64,000 nucleotides of DNA from Spirulina major PCC 6313. GTDB lineage: Bacteria > Cyanobacteriota > Cyanobacteriia > Cyanobacteriales > Spirulinaceae. Location: assembly GCF_001890765.1 (NCBI RefSeq), contig NZ_KV878783.1, forward strand, positions 3,686,771 through 3,750,770, given 5' to 3'. The position numbers were made by a program, and so were the translations under genes. Below, piece by piece: positions 35,039 through 44,100 of the stretch. The notes under the pieces are model-generated. The model was not told where the DNA came from, ran no database searches, and saw only the letters and a program-made list of their open reading frames with translations. Position 1 is the stretch's first letter, and each line of letters starts with the position of its first letter.

Positions 35039-35644
35039 ATGGGCATTAATCTCAAAAAAGGGCAACAAATTTCCCTCGTCAAAGAAGCACCCGGACTCAC
35101 TCGCGTGCTGTGCGGCCTGGGCTGGGATGTGGCGAAAAAATCCGGTGGCTTGATGCAGTTGTTCAAAAATACAGCGGATCTTGACCTCGATGCGACGGTG
35201 ATCTGCCTAGACGCGCAGAATAAATGCCGCACCCAAAACAACATTCCTAACATGGTGTACTTTGGCAACCTGCGCCATCCCTCCGGGGCCATTACCCATT
35301 TAGGCGACAATTTAACCGGAGCCGGAGACGGCGATGATGAACAGATTATCGTTGATTTGAACGCGATTCCGGCCGAGATTCAAACCCTGTTGTTTGTGGT
35401 GAATATTTATCGCTGTCGCGATCGCAAACAGGACTTCAGCCAAGTTAACAACGCCTTTGTGCGTCTCGAAAACAGGGAAACCCACAGCGAAATCGCCCGC
35501 TATAACCTCTCAGGTGCTGACTATCACGGCTCGACGGGGATGCTGATGGCGAAACTCTATCGCGAGGGGAATGGCTGGCAACTAGCGGCGATCGGTGATG
35601 GGATTCAGATCAACAACCTCAAAGATATCCTCAAGCAGTATTAA
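35039..35644 (+). CDS. terD: TerD family protein, copy 2
   Basis: This 201-residue paralogue has the same signature elements: INLKKGQQISLVKEAPGL, GLGWDV, a variable loop (KKSGGLMQLFKNTADLDLDA) longer than in copy 1, THLGDNLTGAGDGDDEQIIV and RLENRETHSEIARYNL. The two copies are clearly diverged. The ATG at 35039 starts the conserved domain; a frame from 34976 would pass through the hairpin and is not preferred. The 3' side is followed by a miniature transposable element. Confidence 0.9.
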   Translation: MGINLKKGQQISLVKEAPGLTRVLCGLGWDVAKKSGGLMQLFKNTADLDLDATVICLDAQNKCRTQNNIPNMVYFGNLRHPSGAITHLGDNLTGAGDGDDEQIIVDLNAIPAEIQTLLFVVNIYRCRDRKQDFSQVNNAFVRLENRETHSEIARYNLSGADYHGSTGMLMAKLYREGNGWQLAAIGDGIQINNLKDILKQY

Positions 35645-35717
35645 GAAAATGCAAGAACCAGAGCCGTTAACAGCATCATTAGGTTAAGTATGGAGAGTCA
35701 GGTGGTATCGTCTTGAC

Positions 35718-35932
35718 CTGAGTACAGGACAAAAAATCAGGCTTGGGCTGAAACCCTGATGATTTCGCAGGTTGGGTAGAACAATCGCAAAACTCAACAC
35801 CCTCCCTAAAAATCCATAGTCTGTCGTGCGGGCATCTTGCCCGCTGGGATCAGACAAAATAGGGAGCAGGATGCTCCCACCCCATCAAAATCAAGATGCC
35901 GTCGTATATTTCAACGTTTGTCCTGTACTCAG
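35718..35932. mobile_element. 215-bp miniature inverted-repeat element, family 1, copy 1
   Basis: The element has perfect 16-bp terminal inverted repeats (CTGAGTACAGGACAAA and its complement). It is flanked by a 9-bp direct duplication, CGTCTTGAC, at 35709-35717 and 35933-35941, the mark of transposition. It has no open frame of note. Inside are palindromes such as GCGGGCATCTTGCCCGC and GGGAGCAGGATGCTCCC. A second copy of the same length, in the other orientation, lies at 51876-52090. It sits 90 bases upstream of the sulfotransferase gene. No parental transposase is in the window. Confidence 0.88.
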
Positions 35933-36022
35933 CGTCTTGACTACTCCGTGTGCGATCGCTGTCCGTCTATGGTGCTTTGGTTTCTTCTGCCTTGATCATC
36001 CCTCAATCGTAAGTCCTAGACT

Positions 36023-37078
36023 ATGCCAGATCCTTCAACTCTAGACTCCGTAATTAAGAGTCCTGTGCTGCTTGTCAATCAATCCACTGCCCCTGTGATT
36101 GTGGTGGGGTTGCCCCGCAGTGGCTCCTCCTACCTTGCCCATGTTTTATCGTGCCTAGAGGGCTGGTTTGTCTTTGATGATTTGTATCCGTATCAAAAAG
36201 CAGCGGCATTGGGGATTTCGAGTCGGATGAACTTGGCGCAAAAGCCCAAACTTTTGCAAGACTATATCAACTCGATTACTTGGCAACTACGAGCCAAAAT
36301 TAAACACGAAGCCACGTTTGATGTGCCGAACTTAACGTGGGACGATACCTTCGCCATGGAAGAGGCTGTCTTCACCGCCCTGGAGGGAAAAAATCCCCTC
36401 ACCTGGCCCCAGGTTCTCGAAGAATGGATCACCCGCCTCTCTCTCCATGCCCAAAAGCAACGCTGGGGGTATAAAACGCCCCAAGATTTCCTCCATATGG
36501 ATGAGTTAGCGACCTTGTTTCCGGGGGTGAAGTTTGTCTATATTTTGCGCGACCCTCGCAAAATGATGCGATCGTTTAAGAGCTTGCCCCGTGTCAAGAC
36601 CCACGGCACGCAGGACGGGGAATCGCGCCAATATCATCCGATGGTGTATGCTCTCTATTGGAAAAAATCCTACGAGGCGGTGCAAGCGTTTCTGAAGCGC
36701 GATCGCGCCCCCGTGGAAACGATTAAATTTGAAGATCTCGTCAAAACCCCCGAAGCCGTCGCCGATTGCCTCGCCCGTTTTTTAGACACGCAAGTGGTGG
36801 GCAATGTTGTCCTTGAAAAAGGTAATTCTTCCTCGGATCAAGGCAAAAATAAAGAACTCACCGCGACAGAAATCTTGATTTGCGAAAAAATTGCCGGGGC
36901 TAGTATGGAGTCTGCCGGTTATGCCCTTACCCATCCGTTCCCTAAATTGAGCGATCTTTTTGATTTAATCGGTACATCGTTTGTCTTTGCCACCTATCAA
37001 CTGCAACGGATGGTCAAAGACCCCAAAGCCCGCACCTCAATCTTGAGTTTCCTCAAAAGTTTAATCGGGAAAAAATAA
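36023..37078 (+). CDS. Sulfotransferase family protein
   Basis: This 351-residue PAPS-dependent sulfotransferase has the 5'-phosphosulfate loop VVGLPRSGSSYLAHVLS near residue 28, and the 3'-phosphate site FVYILRDPRKMMRSFKSLP near residue 172. The segment WGYKTPQDFLHMDEL is typical of bacterial carbohydrate or lipid sulfotransferases of this fold. No membrane helix is visible. The acceptor is unknown. A newly inserted miniature element lies just upstream and may affect its promoter. A NarL-type regulator starts 19 bases downstream, so the two may be co-transcribed. Confidence 0.83.
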   Translation: MPDPSTLDSVIKSPVLLVNQSTAPVIVVGLPRSGSSYLAHVLSCLEGWFVFDDLYPYQKAAALGISSRMNLAQKPKLLQDYINSITWQLRAKIKHEATFDVPNLTWDDTFAMEEAVFTALEGKNPLTWPQVLEEWITRLSLHAQKQRWGYKTPQDFLHMDELATLFPGVKFVYILRDPRKMMRSFKSLPRVKTHGTQDGESRQYHPMVYALYWKKSYEAVQAFLKRDRAPVETIKFEDLVKTPEAVADCLARFLDTQVVGNVVLEKGNSSSDQGKNKELTATEILICEKIAGASMESAGYALTHPFPKLSDLFDLIGTSFVFATYQLQRMVKDPKARTSILSFLKSLIGKK

Positions 37079-37097
37079 TCGCAGCAACTAGGGTGCA

Positions 37098-37730
37098 ATG
37101 ATTCGACTACTGATTGTGGATGATCAGTCCATTGTGCGGGAAGGCTTGAAAAGTCTCCTGCAAGCCCAGCCCGATCTTGAAGTGGTGGGGATGGCAGAAC
37201 AGGGACAAATTGCGCTTGAGCAAGCGATCGCGCTCCGGCCCGATGTGGTGCTGATGGATATTCGGATGCCGATTATGGATGGGGTGGCGGCCACGGAGGC
37301 GATCCAGTCCCAGGCCCCGGCGATCAAGATTTTGGTGTTGACCACCTTTGATGATGATGAGTCCGTGAGTCGGGCGATCCGGGCAGGGGCAAAGGGGTAT
37401 TTATTGAAGGATACGCCGTCGGATGAATTGGCCGAGGCGATTCGAGCCGTACAGCGGGGCTATAGTCACTTAGGGCCGGGCTTGCTTGACAAAATGATGG
37501 CCCATGCTGAACCGCCGACCCCCAAGCCCCCGCCGGAATTAGCGCAACTCACGCCGCGTGAATTGGAGGTGCTGGCGCTGTTGGGGGAGGGCTATAGTAA
37601 TCGTGAAATTGCGAAGGCGCTGTATATTTCCGAGCGGACGGTGAAAAACCATGTTACCCATGTGTTAGGGCGGCTCCAGTTGCGCGATCGCACCCAAGCC
37701 GCCCTCTTTGCTGCCCAATTTCTCCGCTAG
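37098..37730 (+). CDS. NarL/LuxR-family response regulator
   Basis: This 210-residue two-component regulator has a receiver at residues 1-120 (LLIVDDQSIVREGL, phospho-Asp in VVLMDIRMPIMDGV, then LVLTTFDDDE and YLLKDTPSDEL). Residues 145-208 form a LuxR-type HTH (LTPRELEVLALLGEGYSNRE and RTVKNHVTHVLGRL). A Pro-rich linker joins the domains. It resembles the NarL-type regulators of cyanobacteria and Gram-positive bacteria that work with HisKA_3 kinases. No kinase is next to it. It converges on the FHA gene with 4 bases between the stops. Confidence 0.93.
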   Translation: MIRLLIVDDQSIVREGLKSLLQAQPDLEVVGMAEQGQIALEQAIALRPDVVLMDIRMPIMDGVAATEAIQSQAPAIKILVLTTFDDDESVSRAIRAGAKGYLLKDTPSDELAEAIRAVQRGYSHLGPGLLDKMMAHAEPPTPKPPPELAQLTPRELEVLALLGEGYSNREIAKALYISERTVKNHVTHVLGRLQLRDRTQAALFAAQFLR

Positions 37731-37734
37731 GGCC

Positions 37735-38436
37735 TTACTTGATTTGGAAAATAAACGTCACCTTGTCTTCTTTACCGAGGGCAATGCGATCGCCCGCCCG
37801 CAACCGATGGCGATTCCCCGGCAACAGCGGCGAATGGTTGATATACGTCCCGTTAGAACTGCCCACATCTTCGAGATAGTAGGCATCCCCCTCCATCCGA
37901 ATATCCGCATGCACCCGCGACACCACCGCAGAATCCGGAAACCCCGACACATCAATATCCGGTGGAATCGGCCCCCCCGGCTTGCCCAGGTGAACCACCG
38001 CTAAATTTTGGGGCAGTTCGATCGGTGAATTCGTTTGAACATGGAGTAACTGAGCCGTTTGGAGTTGCAGTTGGGTGGCGGCACTGCCAACCGGGGGCGG
38101 TGGTGGCAGATCCGGCGGCGGCGGCGGCAGATCCGGGACATTGCTGCTCACATCCGGCATCGATTCCGGAAAGTCCAATTCAGGAACCTCCAACTCTGGG
38201 ACTTCCAAATCGGGGGGTAAATCTGGCAAGGGGGGCGGGGTGTTGGCTTCGGGGGTCATGGTGGGAATGCTGGTCGCTTGTAAACTGAAACCACACTGGC
38301 CACAGAAGCTCGCATCAGACTGCACCGAAGCGCCACAGTTCGGGCAAGACGTGGTGCTAGGGAGAGGGGTGTAGCAGGCTTCGCATTGAGTCGCCCCCTC
38401 TGGATTTTGGTGACTACAGTTCGGACAAACAATCAT
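37735..38436 (-). CDS. Zinc-ribbon and FHA domain protein
   Basis: This protein of about 233 residues has two zinc ribbons at the start (CPNCSHQNPEGATQCEAC and CPNCGASVQSDASFCGQC). A Pro/Glu/Leu-rich disordered linker (about residues 60-120) follows, then an FHA domain at the C-terminus: SRVHADIRMEGDAYYLEDVG, SSNGTYIN and HRLRAGDRIALGKEDKVTF. FHA domains bind phosphothreonine peptides, so it is probably a reader for a Ser/Thr kinase. The ATG at 38436 starts right at the first ribbon; the longer frame from 38466 adds ten non-conserved residues. Confidence 0.88.
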   Translation of the reverse strand: MIVCPNCSHQNPEGATQCEACYTPLPSTTSCPNCGASVQSDASFCGQCGFSLQATSIPTMTPEANTPPPLPDLPPDLEVPELEVPELDFPESMPDVSSNVPDLPPPPPDLPPPPPVGSAATQLQLQTAQLLHVQTNSPIELPQNLAVVHLGKPGGPIPPDIDVSGFPDSAVVSRVHADIRMEGDAYYLEDVGSSNGTYINHSPLLPGNRHRLRAGDRIALGKEDKVTFIFQIK

Positions 38437-38652
38437 AGGGCGTACAGGAGAGAGTAAATAAACCAAATCAACACGGAGGCGTTCCGTCTCTTACTACGAC
38501 GTTGATGATTCACATTTCCGGATGGGAGTGATGCTCGCCCCGCTTCGGCCGAGGATTCCGGTGACGACTCCCAGCGATCATTGGCGTACTTCCTCAATCT
38601 TAATCGGGGGGATCAGTCCAAGGTCGGCTACAGGGGGAACGGTAAGAAAAAT

Positions 38653-39387
38653 TTACGGCCTGCCGGGAAGGGCAACACCCTCAGCGGCGGCTTTGTCTAA
38701 TAGCCAGATCGCCTCACCGGCCGGGTGAATCAGACGTGAGGGATAGTGGTTTGAGTCGTCTTCGGGGGCGAAGACGTGACCGAGGGCGGTTTGCTTGCTG
38801 GCTCCGGCGACGAGGAAGAGAATCAGATGGGCGCGATTGAGCAGGGGGACGGTGAAGGTGAGCCTTGGTTGGCCGTCTTTGTTGCCGACGGTGATGGCGC
38901 GATCGCACACTTGCAGCGCCTCGGTATGGGGAAACAGCGAGGCGGTGTGCCCATCATCACCCATGCCCAACAGAATGATGTCAAATTGGGGAAATTCTCC
39001 CGCCGGAGCTTGGAAAAAGTCGAGAATCTCTTGGTTATGCTGGGCGGCATCGGCGGCGGGGTCGCCGCTGTGGGTGGGCATCGGGTGAATATTTTCGGTC
39101 GGAATGGCCACATGATCGAGCCAGGCAGCGCGGGCCATGCCTTCATTACTATCGGGATGATCCGCCGGAACATAGCGTTCATCGCCCCAAAAGATATGCA
39201 GCCGTTCCCACGAGAGATCCTGCTGAGCGATCGCTTCATACAAGGGTTTCGGGGTGCTGCCCCCCGCGAGGGCGAGGGTACAGCGGTCTTGGTGGGCGAG
39301 GGTGTGACGAATGCGATCGCACACCAGCACCGCCGCCTGGGCCACCAACGCGCCTTTATCCGCCAACACTTGAATCGTCCGGGTCAT
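38653..39387 (-). CDS. pgl: 6-phosphogluconolactonase
   Basis: This 244-residue enzyme of the oxidative pentose phosphate pathway belongs to the DevB/SOL type. Motifs are LALAGGSTPKPLYEAIA, IFWGDERYVPADHPDSNEGM and LLGMGDDGHTASLFPHTEAL with the catalytic His region. The ATG at 39387 (MTRTIQVLADKGALV) fits the family; the upstream frame adds eight residues. The 216-base gap between its stop and the FHA start shows nothing I can name. Confidence 0.92.
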   Translation of the reverse strand: MTRTIQVLADKGALVAQAAVLVCDRIRHTLAHQDRCTLALAGGSTPKPLYEAIAQQDLSWERLHIFWGDERYVPADHPDSNEGMARAAWLDHVAIPTENIHPMPTHSGDPAADAAQHNQEILDFFQAPAGEFPQFDIILLGMGDDGHTASLFPHTEALQVCDRAITVGNKDGQPRLTFTVPLLNRAHLILFLVAGASKQTALGHVFAPEDDSNHYPSRLIHPAGEAIWLLDKAAAEGVALPGRP

Positions 39388-39781
39388 AGCATTTCCACAA
39401 ACAAAGTACAACTTTAGCCTAGAAGGACTCCCCGACCCCGTCCCTAAACTTTAGTGATTTCTTCGGAAGTGGCGCGAGGTCGGGGCAAGGGGCGCGATCG
39501 CCCTAGGGCGACACGGTACAATTAAGGAACTGACTAAATCCCTGATGCGGGCACATCATCAATTCAGTTTCTACCCCCACTGTTTTTTGGGAATCCTCTG
39601 AGTCTGAACGGATAAAACAGCGTGTGGATCTTCGTGATTTTACGGTTGGTGTTCGAGAGGTCAGCGCGGTAAATCTCTTAATGACTAGACCCAATTCTTT
39701 CCTTTGATTCAGAGCGCTGTCTCATCTTCCTCATTTTTGTCTCCCGCATCAGATTTTCTCACCCTCTACCCCTAACACCGC
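39388..39781. other. Intergenic region upstream of the chemosensory operon
   Basis: This 394-base gap lies between divergent pgl and the PatA-like gene and should contain the promoters of both. I see no RNA gene, strong hairpin or repeat. A 63-codon minus-strand frame at 39503-39694 shows no family character and is not called. The stretch just before 39782 is C/T-rich. Confidence 0.4.
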
Positions 39782-40996
39782 ATGAGTCCTTCCCCTCCCT
39801 GTGCCTGTACACCAGAGACCTTCATGCCGTATCTGGAACGCTATGCCGCCCAGAATTTAACGGGTTGTCTCCGGATTACTTTTTCGCCAGCGATCGCCTT
39901 TGATTTGTATTTCAACCTGGGGCGTTTTGCCTGGGCCACGGGGGGCATCCATCCGATTCGGCGGTTAAAGCGACAGTTGATGCGTCATTGTGCCGATGCG
40001 ATGGTCAGTTCGATTCAACTGCGTCCCGAAGATCGAACCGCAAACTGGGGCTATAATCTGCTGCTGATGTTGATGCGTCGGGGCTTGGTCAATCAACCGA
40101 CATTGAATGAACTGATCCGATCGCTCACCCTAGAAGTCTTGTTCGATCTGTGGCAAGAGTTTACCCTGCAACCCCAGACCCAGCGTCCTCCGGCATCCTT
40201 AACCGAACAACCCGGTGTGCGTCCGTCGGAACGGGGCATCTTGCCTTCTCAGTCCACGCTTCACGTCCAATCCCTGGTCACTGAATCGTTAACCCAATGG
40301 CAGAGTTGGCAACAGGCGAACTTAACCCGCTGCTCTCCCAATCTTGCCCCCCAGATCCTTAACCCTCAAGCCTTGGCTCAGGTGGTTTCCCCCCCCGTCT
40401 ATCAAAATTTTTCGCGCCTGATGAATAGTCAGCGCACATTTCGGGATATTGCCACCGTGATGCAGCAAGATCCGTTACGGGTAGCGCGATCGCTCAGTCC
40501 CTACATTCAGCAGCGACTCCTCGGCGTTGGCCCCCTCAGCGATCTGCCGATCTCGGCATTGTTCGCCCCCGTGACCCCCCCCACGCCTGCCGCGTCGAAT
40601 CCTGCACCGTCGGATACTGTACCCCTCATCGCCTGCATTGATGATAGTCCCCACCTCTGTCATCTGATGGAGCAACTACTGACCGATGCCGGGTATCGAT
40701 TCTTACCCATTAACGATCCGCTCAAGGCCCTGCCGCTACTCATCCAGTACAAACCGGATGTGATCTTCCTCGATTTGATGATGCCGATCGCCAATGGCTA
40801 TGAAATTTGTGCCCAAATTCAGCGAGTTTCGGCACTAAAAAGCGTGCCCGTGGTGATCTTGACGGCTCAGGATGGTGTGGTGGATCGCGTCCGTGCCAAG
40901 CTTGCAGGGGCGACCACCTTTCTCAGTAAACCGATCGATGGGCCCCGGATTTTGGCACTCCTTCAGCAATTCAACCTCCAGGGATTGCCGACCTAG
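39782..40996 (+). CDS. PatA-like response regulator (DUF4388 plus receiver)
   Basis: This 404-residue protein is built like cyanobacterial PatA/TaxP1/PixG regulators. The N-terminal PatA-type domain is at residues 1-130 (FMPYLERYAAQNLTGCLRIT, LYFNLGRFAWATGGIHPIRR), a helical middle region with FSRLMNSQRTFRDIATVMQ, and a C-terminal receiver at about 280-400 (IACIDDSPHLCHLMEQLL, phospho-Asp in VIFLDLMMPIANGYE, KPIDGPRI). In phototaxis and pilus gene clusters this type is the first gene. Here it opens an operon with a methyl-accepting sensor, CheA and CheW. No CheY-only gene follows, so it may be the output of the system. Confidence 0.9.
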   Translation: MSPSPPCACTPETFMPYLERYAAQNLTGCLRITFSPAIAFDLYFNLGRFAWATGGIHPIRRLKRQLMRHCADAMVSSIQLRPEDRTANWGYNLLLMLMRRGLVNQPTLNELIRSLTLEVLFDLWQEFTLQPQTQRPPASLTEQPGVRPSERGILPSQSTLHVQSLVTESLTQWQSWQQANLTRCSPNLAPQILNPQALAQVVSPPVYQNFSRLMNSQRTFRDIATVMQQDPLRVARSLSPYIQQRLLGVGPLSDLPISALFAPVTPPTPAASNPAPSDTVPLIACIDDSPHLCHLMEQLLTDAGYRFLPINDPLKALPLLIQYKPDVIFLDLMMPIANGYEICAQIQRVSALKSVPVVILTAQDGVVDRVRAKLAGATTFLSKPIDGPRILALLQQFNLQGLPT

Positions 40997-41130
40997 CTTG
41001 CATCACAATTCGTAACAGTTCCCAAGCTCTCACGGCAAAAACGAAAGCACCCCTCTAAAATAGCTCTAGGTGCTGACAATTTTGTGATTTCAATACTTGC
41101 TGACTCTGCCGACTCACGGGGAATGCCGCT

Positions 41131-44100
41131 ATGACTGCTACATCTTCTAATCCCTACAGCACATCTGCAAACAGTGCTGCACCGCCAAACTCAGTATCCT
41201 CTTCCCCCTCGCCAGAACAGCCCTTGCGTGAGGTGCGGCAACAGGGGGGGCAGTTGCGATCGGCCCTGCGGGCGGCGAAGGATCGGGAGTCGTTATTGGC
41301 GATCGCCGTTGAACAAATTCGCCTCCAGCTTCAGGCTTCGCGGGCCCTGATCTACCAATTCACCACCCCATCCCAAGGCACGGTGATCGCCGAACATCTC
41401 GAACGGGGTTGGACTCCCACCTACAGCGAAACCCTCCCCGCCACCTTCTTTGGTGTGGATACCCAAGGGGAATACGATCAGCAGGAGGTGGTCAGCATTA
41501 AATATGTCGCCACCACGGATGTCACCCCCTATCAATTGCAACTGTTGGAAAAGTATCAGGTGCGATCGAGTGTGAGTGTGGTGATTCGGCTGCGGGGTGG
41601 GGCCTGGGGCCTCTTGGTGGTGCAGCAATGTAATGAAGTGCGCCCTTGGTCGCAGCAGGATATGGTGCTGCTTGAACAGGGGGCGACGGTGTTGGCGGCG
41701 CAGTTGATCGGCTACGAGGTGGACGAGGAGCATCAGCAGCAACTCCAGCGGGATGAGATTGTCCAAAAAGTGAGTGATCGCATCCGTCGCTCCGTAGACC
41801 TCAAAACGATTTTTCAAACCACCACCCAAGAACTGCGCCAACTCCTCAAGGCGGATCGGGTGGCTCTCTATCGGTTTAACCCCGATTGGACGGGTCAATT
41901 TGTCGCCGAATCCGTGGGGGCGGGCTGGGTGTCCTTGCTGCAAACGCCTCCCGACCCGGATTTGCTGCGGGACAATAGCGAAAATTGTAATTTGAACGTG
42001 ATGGCCGGGGGGCGGGGCGGCAATATCAGCATTGGGGAGGTGCGCGATACCTACCTCGAACGCACCCAAGGCGGCCTCTATAGTCGCGGCGAGAAGTTGC
42101 GGGTGGTGAATGATGTCTACGCCAAAGGGTTTCCGGGCTGCTATTTAGAATTGCTCGAACGGATGCAGGCGCGGGCCTATCTGACGGTGGGGGTTTACCA
42201 AGGCGGGCAACTTTGGGGCCTGTTGGCGACCTATCAATGTAGCGGTGAACGGACGTGGCAGGATTGGGAAATTCGGATCGCGAGTCAATTGGCGGATCAA
42301 TTGGGCGTAGCGTTGCAACAGACGGCCAATCTCCGGCAGCGGGATCAGCAGGCCGAGCAATTAAAGCAGGCAATTGAGCGGGAACGGGCGATCGCCAATG
42401 TCAACGACAAGATTAAACAGTCCCAAGACCCGGATACGATTTTCCGCACGGCGGTGAATGAGGCGCGGCGGCTGTTGCAGAGCGATCGCGTCGCCATCTA
42501 TCGGTTTAACCCGGATTGGAGTGGCACGTTTATCGCAGAATCCGTGGGCAGCGAATGGAAAGCCCTGCTCAATGCCCAGGTAGCCGATGAGCGAATTTTA
42601 GAAGGCACAGACGACAACATCAACAGCGAAGGCTGCACGATCAAGGACATGAAAGTGCGGCAATTGGCGACCCTGGACACCTACCTGAAAGACACCCAAG
42701 GCGGGGCCTATCGCAAAGGGGAACAGTTCCGGGTCAGCAATGATGTGTATAACTCGAAATTCCCGGCGTGCTATCTCCAACTGCTCGAAAGTTTCCAAGC
42801 CCGCGCCTATATCAACGTGCCGATCTTCCTCGAAGATCAACTCTGGGGGTTAATGCCCTGTTATCAATGTTCCGGGCCGCGAGACTGGACGGATGACGAG
42901 ATTAAATTGATGGTGAATTTGGGGTCGCAGTTGGGGATTGCCTTGCAGCGGGCGGCCTCCCTGGAAGCGGCGAAGGCCCAAGCGCGACGGCTCGAAGCGG
43001 CGGTGGAACGGGAGCGGGCGATCGCCAATGTCAGCGAAAAAATTAAACAGTCCCAAGAGCCGGAAACGATTTTCCGCACTGCTGTGGATGAAGCGCGGCA
43101 GTTGTTGGGGAGCGATCGCGTCGCCATCTACAAATTTAACACCGACTGGACGGGCAACTTTATCGCTGAATCCGTTAATCCCGGTTGGAAATCCCTCCTC
43201 AATGCCCAAGTGGTGGATGAGACGATTCTCGCGGGCACAGACAGCAACATCAACAGCACCGGCTGCACGATCAAAGACATGAAAGTGCGGCAATTGGCCA
43301 CCCTAGACACCTACCTGAAGGACACCAAAGGCGGAGCCTACCGCAAAGGGGAACAGTTCCGGGCCAGTAATGACATCTATGCCTCGAAATTTCCCGACTG
43401 CTATATCCAACTGCTCGAAAGTTTCCAGGCCCGCGCCTATATCACCGTGCCGATTTTCCTCAAGGATAAGCTGTGGGGGTTGATGCCCTGCTATCAATGT
43501 TCGGGGCCGCGAGATTGGACGGACGAAGAGATTACCCTGATGGTGAATTTGGGGTCACAGTTGGGGATTGCCCTGCAACGGGCGGCGGATCTTGAAGCGG
43601 TCAAAGCCCAGGCGCAAAAACTCCAAGAAGCCCTCAACCGGGAGCGGGCCCTGGCAACGGTGAGCGACAAGATTAAAGACACTGATGATATCAATGCGAT
43701 TTTCAGCATTGCGACCCAGGAAGTGCGATCGCTACTGAAAAGCGATCGCGTCGTGGTCTATCGGTTTAACCCGGATTGGAGCGGTGTGTTTGTGGCAGAA
43801 TCCGTGGAACCGGGCTGGGTGTCGTTGATGGGCAAACAAGGCGAAGATCCCGAACTGCTGAAAGCGACGGAGCAGAACATCGACACCGTCGGCTGCACGA
43901 TCAAAGATATGCGTATCCGTCAGATGGCCACGGAAGACACCTACCTGCGCGACACCAAGGGCGGCGCGTATCGCAAAGGGGCTAAGTTCCGTGTTAGCAA
44001 TGACATTTACAAATCCAAGTTTCCCGATTGCTATATTCGCCTCTTGGAGACCTTCCAAGCCAAGGCCTATGTGACAGTGCCGATTTTCCTCAAGGATAAA

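Noticed and set aside
39503-39694. 63-codon minus-strand frame upstream of the PatA-like gene
   Set aside because: No similarity to a known family, no clear ribosome binding site and mixed composition; probably chance.
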